A stretch of DNA of 64,000 nucleotides from an uncultured Helicobacteraceae bacterium (GTDB lineage: Bacteria > Campylobacterota > Campylobacteria > Campylobacterales > Helicobacteraceae). The translations under genes and the position numbers were made by a program. The notes under the pieces are model-generated. The model saw only the letters and a program-made list of their open reading frames with translations, did not search any database and was not told where the DNA came from. Every line of letters begins with the position of its first letter. The first letter of the stretch is position 1. Location: positions 1-64,000 of the forward strand of contig CAMWQM010000007.1 in the NCBI GenBank assembly GCA_947176375.1. The letters run 5' to 3'. This document shows positions 18,661-28,640 of the stretch, piece after piece.

Positions 18661-19976
18661 AAAAGATTCATTTCATTGGGATTGGTGGGATTGGAATCTC
18701 TGGTTTGGCTAGATATATTCAAAGTCTAGGAATTGAAGTTAGTGGCTCTGATGTAGCGGCTAGCTGCTCTACTAAATATTTAGAATCGCTTGGAGTAAAA
18801 ATCAATATTCCGCATAATAAAAATGCTATAACAGATCCCTCTTTAGTCATTCATTCCGCAATAATTAAAGATGATAATATAGAGATTCAAACTGCTAAAG
18901 AAAAAGGCATCAAAGTGTTATCTCGTAAAGAAACTCTAAAAATGATTTTGGGGGACAAAATAGTATTCTCTGTGTGTGGAGCACATGGTAAAAGTAGCAC
19001 TACTGCGATGCTTAGTGCAATTTTAAATAAGTATAATGCAATAATTGGAGCAGAATCCAAAGAATTTGGCTCAAATGTGAGAATAAAGCAATCTAATAAT
19101 ATAGTTTTTGAAGCAGACGAGAGTGATGGAAGCTTTCTAAATAGTAATCCATACTGCGCTATCGTAACCAACGCAGAGCCAGAGCATATGGAGTATTATA
19201 ACTACGATATAGACTTATTTCATAAGGCTTATATTAATTTTCTTTCACAAGCAAAAATTCGAGTAATTAATGCGGAAGATGAGTTTCTCTCCACGCTAAA
19301 GCTAGATTCTACTCGATTGCATCCTAATAAAGATATAAAAAATGTTAGATACTTTCTTAAAGATAATGAACCTTTTAGCTCATTTAGCCTATTTAATAAT
19401 GATAAATTTATCGGGGAATTTGAGGTTTGGGGCTTTGGATTGCACACTGCTACAAATGCCTCTCTTGCTATCCTTGCCTCGCTAAATGAACTTAATGTAG
19501 ATACAATAAAACACAATCTTCTAAATTATAAAGGAATTAAAAAACGATTTGACATAATTTGCAATGATAAATGTGTGATGATTGATGATTATGCCCACCA
19601 CCCAACAGAAATAAGAAGCACACTAGATTCACTAAAACAATACGCAAAATTAAAACAATTAGGCACTTTGAGTGTCATTTGGCAACCGCATAAATACTCA
19701 AGGACTATTCATAATATTGATGAATTTTCAAAATGCTTTAGTGGTGTTGATAAACTTATAATTTTACCCGTATGGCGAGCAAATGAAGAACCTATAGACA
19801 TAGATTTTGATGGATATTTTAGAAAATATTTGCCTATATTTGCAGATGAAATCAATAGAAGTGGAAATAAATTAGAAATTTTAAAAGATAATAAGATTTT
19901 AGATGTGCTAGATTCTGGGTTAATCGTTGGCTTTGGTGCTGGAGATATAACATATCAGTTAAGAGGGGCAATATGA
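18651..19976 (+). CDS. murC: UDP-N-acetylmuramate--L-alanine ligase MurC
   Basis: MurC adds L-alanine to UDP-MurNAc, the first peptide step of peptidoglycan synthesis. The N-terminal nucleotide-sugar fold begins IHFIGIGGIGISGLARY; the ATP loop is GAHGKSSTTAML near residue 109; the Mur ligase marks EADESDGSF and DDYAHHPTEI follow. Length 441 is normal. It is translationally coupled to the aminotransferase before it (10-base overlap) and to the small membrane protein after it (4-base overlap). Confidence 0.97.
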   Translation: MDIKKIHFIGIGGIGISGLARYIQSLGIEVSGSDVAASCSTKYLESLGVKINIPHNKNAITDPSLVIHSAIIKDDNIEIQTAKEKGIKVLSRKETLKMILGDKIVFSVCGAHGKSSTTAMLSAILNKYNAIIGAESKEFGSNVRIKQSNNIVFEADESDGSFLNSNPYCAIVTNAEPEHMEYYNYDIDLFHKAYINFLSQAKIRVINAEDEFLSTLKLDSTRLHPNKDIKNVRYFLKDNEPFSSFSLFNNDKFIGEFEVWGFGLHTATNASLAILASLNELNVDTIKHNLLNYKGIKKRFDIICNDKCVMIDDYAHHPTEIRSTLDSLKQYAKLKQLGTLSVIWQPHKYSRTIHNIDEFSKCFSGVDKLIILPVWRANEEPIDIDFDGYFRKYLPIFADEINRSGNKLEILKDNKILDVLDSGLIVGFGAGDITYQLRGAI

Positions 19977-20308
19977 AAATTGCAATTATAATTTTAGTTG
20001 CGATTTTAGTTGGCTTATTTTTATATTTTACTTTTAAAAATAAAGTTACTAAAAAAAATGGCATTATACTTGGCTTTATTTTTATAATCATTTTAGCATT
20101 AATCATTATCTACACAACTCTACAAGATAGGAATAATAAAAAGCAAATTGATCTAATTTTCTCTTTCAATCAAGGAAAGGAACTTCAATGTGGCGATTTG
20201 ATTGTGCAAAATAAAAATTTTAATTTCATTAGTGGCACACTTAGCTTTGTGGGCAAGAAAAAAACAAAATTCGAAGATAAAATAATTCCTATAGAAGAGT
20301 GTCTCTAG
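19973..20308 (+). CDS. Small conserved membrane protein
   Basis: The 111-residue protein has two membrane helices, at about 3-22 (IAIIILVAILVGLFLYF) and 31-50, and a short soluble C-terminal domain with two cysteines (LQCGDL and EECL). H. pylori has a conserved hypothetical gene at the same place between murC and mutS2. Function is unknown. The ATG overlaps the murC stop by four bases. Confidence 0.75.
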   Translation: MKIAIIILVAILVGLFLYFTFKNKVTKKNGIILGFIFIIILALIIIYTTLQDRNNKKQIDLIFSFNQGKELQCGDLIVQNKNFNFISGTLSFVGKKKTKFEDKIIPIEECL

Positions 20309-20320
20309 ACCTTAAATTAA

Positions 20321-22534
20321 ATGAAAAAAGATATTTATAAAAAATTAGATTTAGAGGAGTTTATTTTAAAGTTTAATTCGTATTTTGCTAGGAATGCTAG
20401 ATTTGAAGTTGGAATAGATTTAAATATTTTTAAATCATATTTAGATGAGCTAGATAAAGTTAATTTTACCCCACCAAAAGCTGTTTTAAACCTGCAAGAT
20501 TTTATGCTAAAAGTGCAAAAACAAGGAATCTTAAAGCTAGATGAAATTTTTGAATTTATAAAAATCATAAAATATTTTTTATATCTAAAAAGCCTGAATC
20601 TCAAAGATTTAAAATACCTGCCCATTATGCTAGAAAAAATCATCATTCCAAGTGAGATTCTAAAAATAGAAGATAGCTTTGAGGTTATAAATGATAAATT
20701 TAGCCTAAAGAATGGAATCTATCTTGAGCTAGATTTGATAAATAAAGCAATTAATAGCCTAAAGTTAGAAAGCAAAAAGCAAATGGATAGAATCTTGCAG
20801 AAAGAAAAGTTAAGCCCATTTATCATTGATAGGCAGATTCACTTGATAGATTCCAAAGAATGCTTATTGCTAAAAGCTGGATTTAGTAAAGTGCTTGAAG
20901 GAAGAATTATAAATAGAACGCAAGCAGGATATTTCTATGTTTTGCCAAAAACTTTGCAAAATATTTATGAGAGGCTTGAAAATCTCTACAATAAAAAAGA
21001 AATATTAATTTATAAGATTGAAAAAAGCATTTCTAGTACGTTTTTAAAGCATATTTTATTCTTAAAATTTATTGATAGGGAATTTGATAAGTTTGATTCT
21101 ATGCAAGCAAGGATTTTTTTTGCTAGAGATAATGATTATAGCTTTATTCTACCTAGCAAGAAAAAATCCCTCATATTGTGCGATTTTATCCATCCTGCAC
21201 TAAAAAATGCAATCCCTTGTAATATTAATTTTAAAGCTAAGATTCTACTTATTACAGGGGTCAATGCTGGTGGAAAAACTATGCTTTTAAAATCAATTTT
21301 AAGTGCTGCATTTCTAGCAAAATATCTTATTCCTTTTAGAATAAATGAATCTAAATCACAAATCCCCTATTTCAAATCAATTTATGCAATCATTAATGAC
21401 CCACAGGATAGCAAAAATGATATTTCAACTTTTGCAGGAAGAATGCTTGAGTTTAGAAAACTATTAAATATTGATAATGCAGTTTTGGGAATTGATGAAA
21501 TAGAACTAGGGACAGATGCAAACGAGGCTAGTGCCTTGTATTTTGCATTATTAGAACATTTAGAACAAAAAAATATAAAGATTATAATCACAACCCACCA
21601 TAAGATTCTAGCCTCAAAAATGGCATCAAATCCAAATGTAGCACTCACTGCTGCTCTGTATAATGAAAAATTAGCCCTACCCTCTTATTTATTTTTAGAA
21701 GGAAGTATCGGCAAAAGCTATGCCTTTGAGAGTGCCAAAAGGTATGGAATCCCGCCAAATATAATAAATAGAGCAAAAGAAGTTTATGGAGAAGATTTAG
21801 AAAATCTAAGTGATTTGATAGAGCAAACTTCAAAGCTAAAAGTAAATCTTTTAAAAAAACAGCAGGAACTAGATAATGAAATTAGGATTCATCAAAATAA
21901 AAATATTGAATTAAATAATTTAATCAAAAATGAAAATGAAGCAATTAGAAATAAAACTCTAAAACTAGAATCCATTTATAATGATGCAATAAGTGAGGCT
22001 AAAGCCCTCTTAAAGCAAAATGATAAAAGCGAGATTCACAGATTCCTAAATAAACAAAATAAAATCTTTAAGAATCTTCCAAAAGAAAAGCAAAGCCCTA
22101 ATATTGAGCTTAAAATTGGTAAAAGAATTATGTATAATCAACAAAGAGGAATAATTCTTAATCTAAAAAAAGATATTGCCATAATTGAGCTTGATAGTGG
22201 AATAAAAATGAAAGTTAAGCCATCAAAACTTGAACTAGGTGCAGAGATAAAATCAAAGCCACAAAAAATTGATATTAATAAATCTAGCAATTCTTGTAAT
22301 ACCAGCCTTGATTTGCATGGCAAAAGAGCGGAAGAAGCAATCGAAATATTAGATAAATATATTTCTGATTGCTTGTTAGCGGGATTTGATGAAGTGTTAA
22401 TTTATCACGGGATTGGAAGTGGAATTCTATCTAGTGTGGTGAAAGAATTTTTAGCCACTCACCCAAAAGTAAAAAGCTTTAGCGATGCGCCTAGTAATAG
22501 TGGAGGATTCGGAGCAAAGGTAGTGAAATTCTAA
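20321..22534 (+). CDS. mutS2: MutS2 endonuclease
   Basis: MutS2 binds recombination intermediates and 8-oxoguanine-containing DNA; in H. pylori it suppresses recombination. The MutS ATPase core has Walker A (LLITGVNAGGKTMLLKS near residue 309) and the Walker B region GIDEIELGTDANEASAL; a coiled coil lies at about 500-580; the C-terminal Smr nuclease domain has LDLHGKRAEEA and HGIGSGIL. At 737 residues it is close to H. pylori MutS2 (762). A 12-base gap separates it from the small membrane protein gene. Confidence 0.96.
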   Translation: MKKDIYKKLDLEEFILKFNSYFARNARFEVGIDLNIFKSYLDELDKVNFTPPKAVLNLQDFMLKVQKQGILKLDEIFEFIKIIKYFLYLKSLNLKDLKYLPIMLEKIIIPSEILKIEDSFEVINDKFSLKNGIYLELDLINKAINSLKLESKKQMDRILQKEKLSPFIIDRQIHLIDSKECLLLKAGFSKVLEGRIINRTQAGYFYVLPKTLQNIYERLENLYNKKEILIYKIEKSISSTFLKHILFLKFIDREFDKFDSMQARIFFARDNDYSFILPSKKKSLILCDFIHPALKNAIPCNINFKAKILLITGVNAGGKTMLLKSILSAAFLAKYLIPFRINESKSQIPYFKSIYAIINDPQDSKNDISTFAGRMLEFRKLLNIDNAVLGIDEIELGTDANEASALYFALLEHLEQKNIKIIITTHHKILASKMASNPNVALTAALYNEKLALPSYLFLEGSIGKSYAFESAKRYGIPPNIINRAKEVYGEDLENLSDLIEQTSKLKVNLLKKQQELDNEIRIHQNKNIELNNLIKNENEAIRNKTLKLESIYNDAISEAKALLKQNDKSEIHRFLNKQNKIFKNLPKEKQSPNIELKIGKRIMYNQQRGIILNLKKDIAIIELDSGIKMKVKPSKLELGAEIKSKPQKIDINKSSNSCNTSLDLHGKRAEEAIEILDKYISDCLLAGFDEVLIYHGIGSGILSSVVKEFLATHPKVKSFSDAPSNSGGFGAKVVKF

Positions 22535-23024
22535 ATTAGACTCCAGACAAAACTAGAATCTAAAAAGCAAAATTCTATAACAAAATACTAAATTAACAAG
22601 AATCTAAAAATATAAAATCCAAAATACAGGTTCTAAAAAGATTTTAATTTAATGATAATTGAGATTCAAATAAATGGCATTGGTATTATCTATTAGTATT
22701 TAGCATTTATCACTACATCCATTTTTAAGAAAAATTATTAAACACTAAAGCATTATATAAAAACGCTTATGATAAATAAAAATGTATCGGTGAGAAATTT
22801 ATAATATGTTTTTAAATTAAAGTTAAATATCTATTACAATAAATATTCACCACTGCTTGTTTTTCAAAAATTAAAACAATGAATAAAAAATATAGAATCT
22901 AGCAAAATAAAAAATAGATTTATAGAGTATATCATTAAGGTAAAAATAGGTAGATTCCAAAAAATTATTAAAATTTAAATATTTTTTTATCATAATTGCA
23001 ATTTTTGAAAAAAGGAGATAGAAA
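22535..23024. other. Long AT-rich gap upstream of nrdB
   Basis: No gene was found in 490 bases. The first part contains many GAATC/GATTC words. The promoter of nrdB must lie here, but no convincing NrdR box or clear -35/-10 pair was identified; AAGGAG at about 23013 is the nrdB ribosome-binding site. Confidence 0.4.
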
Positions 23025-24062
23025 ATGAATGAAAAAATGGCAAAAAGAAAGAAAATATACAATCCAGAATCTACTGAAAGTGTAAATGACAGGAAAATCT
23101 TTAATGGCGACCCTACTAGCATATTTGATTTAAATAAAATCAAATATCAATGGGCTTATAATTTATGGAAAGTAATGCTCGCAAACACTTGGTTTCCTGA
23201 AGAAGTAGGAATGAATCAAGACAAAAGAGATTATGTAAGTGGGTTAACAGAGCAAGAAAAGCTAGGATATGATAGAGCGCTAGCACAGCTTATATTTATG
23301 GATTCACTTCAAACAAATAATTTGATTGATAATGTAAATCCATACATAACAAGCCCGGAGCTAAACTTAATATTGGTTCGTCAAGCCTATGAAGAGGCGC
23401 TTCACTCTCAAAGCTATGATGTTATGGTGCAGGCAATTAGCGATAATAGCGATGAGATTTATGAAATGTGGAGAAGAGATGTTGAGCTTAGAAATAAAAA
23501 TGACTACATTGCGGATGTTTATATGGATTTGGCTAAAAATCCAACAGAAGTAAATCTCATAAAAGCTTTCTTTGCAAATCAAATTTTAGAGGGAATCTAT
23601 TTTTATTCAGGTTTTTCTTATTTCTATACTTTGGCAAAAAGTGGCAAAATGCTTGCAAGTGCAAATATGATTAGATTTATCAATAGAGATGAAGTTACAC
23701 ATTTACTACTATTTTCAAATCTAATCAATTCTGTTAAAAAAGAGCGACCAGACTTATTTACAAAATCACTTGAAGAAGAAGTTGTAGAAATGTTTAGAAA
23801 AGCTGTCGATTTAGAATCATCTTGGGGTGAGTATATCACACAAGGACAAATTTTAGGACTTACAACAGAGATTATTAGACAATATATTGAGTATCTAGCA
23901 GATGAGAGATTAGAGAGAGTTGGGATAAAAAAAATATATAATTCAAAGCATCCTATAAAATGGGTTGATCAATTTAGCAGTTTTAATGACCAAAAAACTA
24001 ATTTCTTTGAATCTAAAGTAACAAATTATTCAAAAGGGAGTATTACATTCGATGATTTCTAA
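23025..24062 (+). CDS. nrdB: Ribonucleotide reductase beta subunit (class Ia)
   Basis: NrdB carries the diferric-tyrosyl radical needed by NrdA to make deoxyribonucleotides aerobically. Metal-ligand motifs are visible in [22 protein letters not shown] and [11 protein letters not shown]. At 345 residues it is normal length and ends in FDDF, the usual C-terminal type of tail that docks on NrdA. nrdA is not in this window. The ATG has a good AAGGAG. H. pylori also has nrdB close to pcm. Confidence 0.95.
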   Translation: MNEKMAKRKKIYNPESTESVNDRKIFNGDPTSIFDLNKIKYQWAYNLWKVMLANTWFPEEVGMNQDKRDYVSGLTEQEKLGYDRALAQLIFMDSLQTNNLIDNVNPYITSPELNLILVRQAYEEALHSQSYDVMVQAISDNSDEIYEMWRRDVELRNKNDYIADVYMDLAKNPTEVNLIKAFFANQILEGIYFYSGFSYFYTLAKSGKMLASANMIRFINRDEVTHLLLFSNLINSVKKERPDLFTKSLEEEVVEMFRKAVDLESSWGEYITQGQILGLTTEIIRQYIEYLADERLERVGIKKIYNSKHPIKWVDQFSSFNDQKTNFFESKVTNYSKGSITFDDF

Positions 24063-24780
24063 AAAACGTCTTTATGCTTTTCAAATAAAGACAAAAATTA
24101 ATTTTGAGGAGAATCTAGCGCATATTGAGCAATTAGCTAAAAATTGTGGCGAAGGAGCTATAATTCTAGCTCCTGAAACTGCACTTAGTGGATTTTGCTA
24201 TCAAAGAATGAATGAAGCTAGTGAGTTTAGCAAGGTTGCAACTGAAAGATTAATAGAAGCAAGTAGTGATAAAAGTATCGTGATTACGATGATTGAAAAA
24301 TATAATGGCAAATACTATAATAATCTAAAAGTCTTTTCGCGTGGGGTTATGGTGCATAAGCAATCTAAAAATAAGCTTTTTCCACTTGGCGATGAACATA
24401 ATCACTTTGCATCTGGAAGTAGAGACGAGATTTGTCCATTTTTTATAGATGGGATTAAATGTGCTGCAATTAATTGCTTTGAGTTAAGATTCCCAGAGAT
24501 TTGGAATCTAGTGCGTGGTGCTGATATTATCTTTATCCCTGCACAATGGGGAAAAGAACGGAAAGAACATTTCGAAACTCTAACTCGTGCACTTGCGATT
24601 GCCTCTCAAGCATTTGTAATATGTGCTGATAGTGCAAATGATTCTATGGCTAAAGGAAGTGCGATTATCTCTCCATTTGGAAAAGTAGTCAAAGATGATA
24701 ATAGAGAAGTAGTCTCTAGTGAAGTAGATTTAAATGAGATTGCTCGTGTGCGTAAATATATACAAGTAGGGTTAGAGTAG
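24052..24780 (+). CDS. Carbon-nitrogen hydrolase (nitrilase superfamily)
   Basis: The Glu-Lys-Cys triad of the nitrilase fold is present: Glu in [10 protein letters not shown] near residue 44, Lys in [12 protein letters not shown] near 107, and Cys in [12 protein letters not shown] near 144. These enzymes hydrolyse amides or nitriles; omega-amidase, N-carbamoyl hydrolase or deaminated-glutathione amidase are possible. H. pylori has one similar protein. At 242 residues it is a compact single domain. It overlaps the end of nrdB by 11 bases and precedes pcm by seven, so the three probably share a transcript. Confidence 0.85.
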   Translation: MISKKRLYAFQIKTKINFEENLAHIEQLAKNCGEGAIILAPETALSGFCYQRMNEASEFSKVATERLIEASSDKSIVITMIEKYNGKYYNNLKVFSRGVMVHKQSKNKLFPLGDEHNHFASGSRDEICPFFIDGIKCAAINCFELRFPEIWNLVRGADIIFIPAQWGKERKEHFETLTRALAIASQAFVICADSANDSMAKGSAIISPFGKVVKDDNREVVSSEVDLNEIARVRKYIQVGLE

Positions 24781-24787
24781 AGATTAT

Positions 24788-25426
24788 ATGAGTATGTATA
24801 ACATAAAACTTCAAAGAATGGTAGATGAAATAGAAAGCAGATTTAGTCTATCAAGCAGTGTTAAAAATGCTATGCTTAGAGTTCCACGCGAGATTTTTAT
24901 TCCATCTAGTATGCTCCACATTGCCTACAAGCTTGATGCTCTACCTCTTGGGGCAAAACAAACTATAAGCTCTCCTCTAACAGTTGCTAGAATGACACAA
25001 TATTTACAATTAGAAAATTGTGATAATGTGCTAGAAATAGGGCTTGGAAGCGGGTATCAAGCTGCAATTTTAAGTAAGATTATAAGAAGAGTTTTTAGCA
25101 TAGAGCGTATTTCTAGGCTTAGAGATGAAGCAATAGAGCGATTTAGGGCTTTAGGTATTATGAATATTAATACAAAATTTGATGATGGGCAAGATGGTTG
25201 GGATAAATTTGCTCCATTCGATAGAATCCTTTTTTCTGCAAGTTTGGGACAGATTCCAAATAAAATAATAAATCAACTAAACAATAATGGGATCTTGGTA
25301 GCCCCGATTTTAAAGCCAAATGGCGCACAAATAATCACAAGATTTACCAAACAAAATGGAAATTTAATTATACTCGATGAATTAGAACATTGCTCTTTTG
25401 TTATGGTAAAAGATAACACAGAATAA
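24788..25426 (+). CDS. pcm: Protein-L-isoaspartate O-methyltransferase
   Basis: Pcm repairs isoaspartyl residues in aged proteins using S-adenosylmethionine. The family motifs are PREIFIP, KQTISSPLTVARMTQYL and the SAM loop VLEIGLGSGYQAAIL. Length 212 is typical. A second ATG lies two codons in and cannot be excluded as the start. Confidence 0.94.
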   Translation: MSMYNIKLQRMVDEIESRFSLSSSVKNAMLRVPREIFIPSSMLHIAYKLDALPLGAKQTISSPLTVARMTQYLQLENCDNVLEIGLGSGYQAAILSKIIRRVFSIERISRLRDEAIERFRALGIMNINTKFDDGQDGWDKFAPFDRILFSASLGQIPNKIINQLNNNGILVAPILKPNGAQIITRFTKQNGNLIILDELEHCSFVMVKDNTE

Positions 25427-25487
25427 GTTTAATTTATTTTAGATTCCAAAGTATTTTATTACTAGGGAATGTTAAAGGAGAGGATTT

Positions 25488-26246
25488 TTGGAGTTTATAT
25501 TTGTTTTTATATCTTTTATTTTCGCTTTATGTTTTGGTTCTTTTTTAAATGTGATTATAGTTAGAATGCCACAGGATAAAAGTATAGTTCTTCCATCATC
25601 TGCGTGTATGAGCTGCGAAAATAAGCTAAAATTTTATCATAATATTCCATTACTATCATATTTGTTTTTGGGTGGGAAATGTGGATTCTGTGGGGCAAAA
25701 ATATCTATTTTATATCCTATCGTTGAGCTTATTTCTGCAATATTTGGAGTATTTATTTATCTAAAATTTGGCTTTAGCTTTGAGGCTTTATTCATTGGGA
25801 TTAGCGTTTTATTATTATTAGCTTTAAGCATTATTGATTTAAAGTTTAAAGCAGTGCCTGATAGTCTAAATTTTTGGGCTTTGATATTTGCTTTAATTGG
25901 TGGAATCTTGCTTCATAGAGATTTTATTTTTATAGTTGGAAGTTCGTTTGCAATGGCTGGATTTTTCACATTACTTAGATTTGCATTTCAAAGCCTAGCA
26001 AAAAAGGAGGTACTAGGCGAAGGTGATATTATCGTTGTAGCCACAATGGGTGCATTACTTGGATACAAACTAGCCCTAATTGCTATTTTTATATCTGCAG
26101 TTTTTTCTTTAATTATTTTATTAGCATTTTTTAAAAAGGACTATGCTATCCCATATATTCCATTTTTATTTGCTGGGATGTTAACTTGCCTATTCTTTGA
26201 TAGTTTTTTTCTTAATTTCTTAAATAGCTATATTTTAGGAATATAG
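25488..26246 (+). CDS. Prepilin leader peptidase / N-methyltransferase (A24 family)
   Basis: This inner-membrane aspartic protease cuts and methylates type IV prepilins. The cytoplasmic zinc-binding cysteines (CMSCENKL and CGFCGAKI) lie between helices 1 and 2; the catalytic aspartates are in IIDLKFKAVPD and the GEGDI motif; about seven to eight helices follow. The start is a TTG at 25488 with AAGGAG seven bases upstream. The only substrate candidate in the window is the prepilin at 12812-13324. It overlaps nothing but abuts lptF directly. Confidence 0.94.
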   Translation: MEFIFVFISFIFALCFGSFLNVIIVRMPQDKSIVLPSSACMSCENKLKFYHNIPLLSYLFLGGKCGFCGAKISILYPIVELISAIFGVFIYLKFGFSFEALFIGISVLLLLALSIIDLKFKAVPDSLNFWALIFALIGGILLHRDFIFIVGSSFAMAGFFTLLRFAFQSLAKKEVLGEGDIIVVATMGALLGYKLALIAIFISAVFSLIILLAFFKKDYAIPYIPFLFAGMLTCLFFDSFFLNFLNSYILGI

Positions 26247-27284
26247 ATGAGTTTTTTTAGCAATAACATTAGAAATTATTTATTTCTATCGTTTGCTAAA
26301 TTATTTTTCATCTTTTTTGTGGTTCTATTTTTTATCTCATCAATTATTATTTTAATAGGAATTGCTGGAGTTACATTTGTAATTAAAATTTCATTTTCCG
26401 ACCTTTTGTGGCTGTATTTATACACATTACCAAATAGTATTTTTTTTATTTTGCCTATCACTTTTTTTGCAACCTGCATTCTCTCCCTCTCAAAAATCTC
26501 TTATGATTATGAATTATTAGTTTTTTTTTCGCTTGGAATTAGTCCAAATAAGATTCTTAAGGTATTTTTGCCTATTAGCATTTTAATTAGTATCACTCTA
26601 TTAATCATTTCTCTTGCTATCATTCCGCTATCAAATAGTGCTTATATAAATTTCATAAATGAAAAAAAAACAAATATTGATGTAAATATCAAATCTGGTG
26701 AATTCGGACAAAAGCTTGGCAACTGGCTAATTTATGTTGATAATGCAGAAAATAAAGAATACACAAATCTAGTTTTATTCTCAAATAAGGGCTTGGAGTT
26801 TGAGAGTTTTATCCTAGCAAAAAATGGCAAAACAAACAATATTAATAATATCTTTGAGCTTGATTTATATAATGGTGCTGCGTATTTTGCTGAAAGTTTT
26901 AATATTAGAAAAATTAAATTTGATAATATGATTATTAGAAATAAGCCGGGGGAAGTGCAACTTAGAAGCTATGATTTATATGATTTTTGGAAAGAGGCTT
27001 TTGGTGATAAAATAACAAACAAGACAAAAAGATTCTCTCACTATGTTCTAATATCTTTGTTTCCACTATTTAGCATATTTTTTCTTCCTTTATTTGGGAT
27101 AGCAAATCCTAGATTTAGTAAGAATCTGTCATATTTTTACATCATAATTTCTGTTGTTATTTTTTATACACTTTCTCATTTGGTTATGGATAATATTCCA
27201 TTGCTTGGGATTCCTATTTTGTTGCTATTATGGGGATTTGTATCATATATTCTTTATAGGCGATTTATTTTAAAATTTTATTAA
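26247..27284 (+). CDS. lptF: LptF/LptG family LPS export permease
   Basis: The protein has the YjgP/YjgQ layout: three N-terminal helices, a periplasmic beta-jellyroll domain (about residues 130-250) and three C-terminal helices. With LptG and LptB it would extract lipopolysaccharide from the inner membrane. The assignment to LptF rather than LptG is from the H. pylori homologue near pcm. Two nine-base homopolymers, T9 at 26521-26529 and A9 at 26662-26670, lie within the coding frame. It begins directly after the prepilin peptidase stop. Confidence 0.85.
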   Translation: MSFFSNNIRNYLFLSFAKLFFIFFVVLFFISSIIILIGIAGVTFVIKISFSDLLWLYLYTLPNSIFFILPITFFATCILSLSKISYDYELLVFFSLGISPNKILKVFLPISILISITLLIISLAIIPLSNSAYINFINEKKTNIDVNIKSGEFGQKLGNWLIYVDNAENKEYTNLVLFSNKGLEFESFILAKNGKTNNINNIFELDLYNGAAYFAESFNIRKIKFDNMIIRNKPGEVQLRSYDLYDFWKEAFGDKITNKTKRFSHYVLISLFPLFSIFFLPLFGIANPRFSKNLSYFYIIISVVIFYTLSHLVMDNIPLLGIPILLLLWGFVSYILYRRFILKFY

Positions 27285-27294
27285 AGGAGCGGGG

Positions 27295-27996
27295 TTGGAT
27301 CATAATATTGGACATTTTGTGATAGAAAATGCTAATTATATTTCTATTTTTATTATAGCTTTGAGTACTTCATTCTCACATTGCCTTGGAATGTGTGGTG
27401 GAATCGTTGTGGCTTATAGTCAAATATCACTAAAAGGCATGATCTTCTCTAAAATTTTAGGACATTTTTTATATGGATTCGGACGCATTACAACCTATGT
27501 GACAATTGGAATAATTTTCGCATATTTAGGCAAAAGCTTTGCTATAAATAACAGCACAGAAGGTGGAATCTTCATAATAGTGGGCTTAATTATGGTGCTT
27601 TTTGCATTAGCATTTTTATTTATGCCAAAAATGCTGCAATTTTTAGAGCCAAATATTGGTAATTTTAGGATTTTTAAATCATTTTTTAATTTCATTTTAC
27701 GCAAAAAAAGTCTATTTAGCCTATATATTTTGGGAATCTTAAATGGAGCGATTCCTTGTGGATTCGTGTATTTCTTTGCGATGAATGCAGCAATTTCTGG
27801 AAGCATTTTAAATGGTGCTTTGAGTATGCTAGTTTTTGGAGTTGCAACGCTAATCCCTCTAATACTACTTGGGATGTTTAATACACTTCTTAATCTCACA
27901 AAATATAGAAGAATTTTTACAAAAATTTCTGGTATTTTTATATTTTTATTTGGAATCTACACAATTATAAGAGGCTTTAAGATTCTATTTATTTAA
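27295..27996 (+). CDS. SafE/TauE-type membrane protein (cytochrome-biogenesis-like)
   Basis: This protein with about six helices has two conserved motifs, CLGMCGGIVVAYSQ near residue 30 and NGAIPCGFVYFF near residue 158, typical of the DsbD/CcdA-related sulfite exporter group (COG2836), which includes proteins linked to copper delivery and cytochrome oxidase assembly. The cysteines may be redox-active or bind metal. Start is TTG at 27295 with AAGGAG five bases upstream. In H. pylori a homologue precedes gmhB too, so the location is conserved although its role in LPS is doubtful. Confidence 0.83.
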   Translation: MDHNIGHFVIENANYISIFIIALSTSFSHCLGMCGGIVVAYSQISLKGMIFSKILGHFLYGFGRITTYVTIGIIFAYLGKSFAINNSTEGGIFIIVGLIMVLFALAFLFMPKMLQFLEPNIGNFRIFKSFFNFILRKKSLFSLYILGILNGAIPCGFVYFFAMNAAISGSILNGALSMLVFGVATLIPLILLGMFNTLLNLTKYRRIFTKISGIFIFLFGIYTIIRGFKILFI

Positions 27997-28011
27997 ATTA
28001 AGGAAAACTAA

Positions 28012-28629
28012 ATGCAAAATCTTACTAAATCAAATACAAATAAATCAATTCCTAATATTTCAAGTCCCACTCCTGCAATCTTTTTTGATAGGGATGGTGT
28101 TGTAAATATCGATGATGAATATATTTATAAAATAGATGATTTTGTCTATGTAAATGGATTTTTAGAACTTTTTAAAGAATGCAAAATCAAGGGCTATTTA
28201 CTTTTTGTGATAACAAATCAATCCGGCATAGGCAGGGGGTATTACACTTTGAGTGATTTTTTAAAATTAAGCGATTTTATGCAAGAGGATTTAATGAAAA
28301 AATTCTCATTTTGTTTTGATAAAATCTATTTTTGCGCTCACAAACCGCAAGAAAATTGCACTTGCAGAAAGCCAAAAGCTGGAATGATAGAGCAAGCAAG
28401 CAGCGAATTCAACATTGATTTAGCAAGTTCTTATATCATAGGCGATAAAGAAAGTGATATAGAAGCTGGGATTAATGCAAAAATAGGCACGAAGATTCTA
28501 TTTTCCAAAGTAGCTTTTAAAAAGCTCTCCAAAGAAAACTCCAAATATGAAGACAATAAGATTAGTAAGGCAGATTTTATTATAGACAATCTTTATAAAG
28601 CAAATAGTATAATAAAAGTCCTAAATTAA
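28012..28629 (+). CDS. gmhB: D-glycero-beta-D-manno-heptose 1,7-bisphosphate 7-phosphatase
   Basis: GmhB is a HAD-superfamily phosphatase of the ADP-heptose pathway for LPS core. The nucleophile motif FFDRDGVVNID is near residue 24, the zinc-binding loop has CAHKPQENCTCRKPKAGM, and GDKESDIEAG supplies the metal aspartates. Length 205 is slightly above E. coli (191) because of an N-terminal Ser/Asn extension. It heads the run gmhB-hldD-hldE-gmhA, preceded by AAGGA before the ATG. Confidence 0.95.
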   Translation: MQNLTKSNTNKSIPNISSPTPAIFFDRDGVVNIDDEYIYKIDDFVYVNGFLELFKECKIKGYLLFVITNQSGIGRGYYTLSDFLKLSDFMQEDLMKKFSFCFDKIYFCAHKPQENCTCRKPKAGMIEQASSEFNIDLASSYIIGDKESDIEAGINAKIGTKILFSKVAFKKLSKENSKYEDNKISKADFIIDNLYKANSIIKVLN

Positions 28630-28640
28630 AAAAGGAGGAG

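Noticed and set aside
22650-22690. Possible Fur or NrdR box (TGATAATTGAGATTCA) before nrdB
   Set aside because: The match to either consensus is poor and such AT-rich words arise easily at this base composition.
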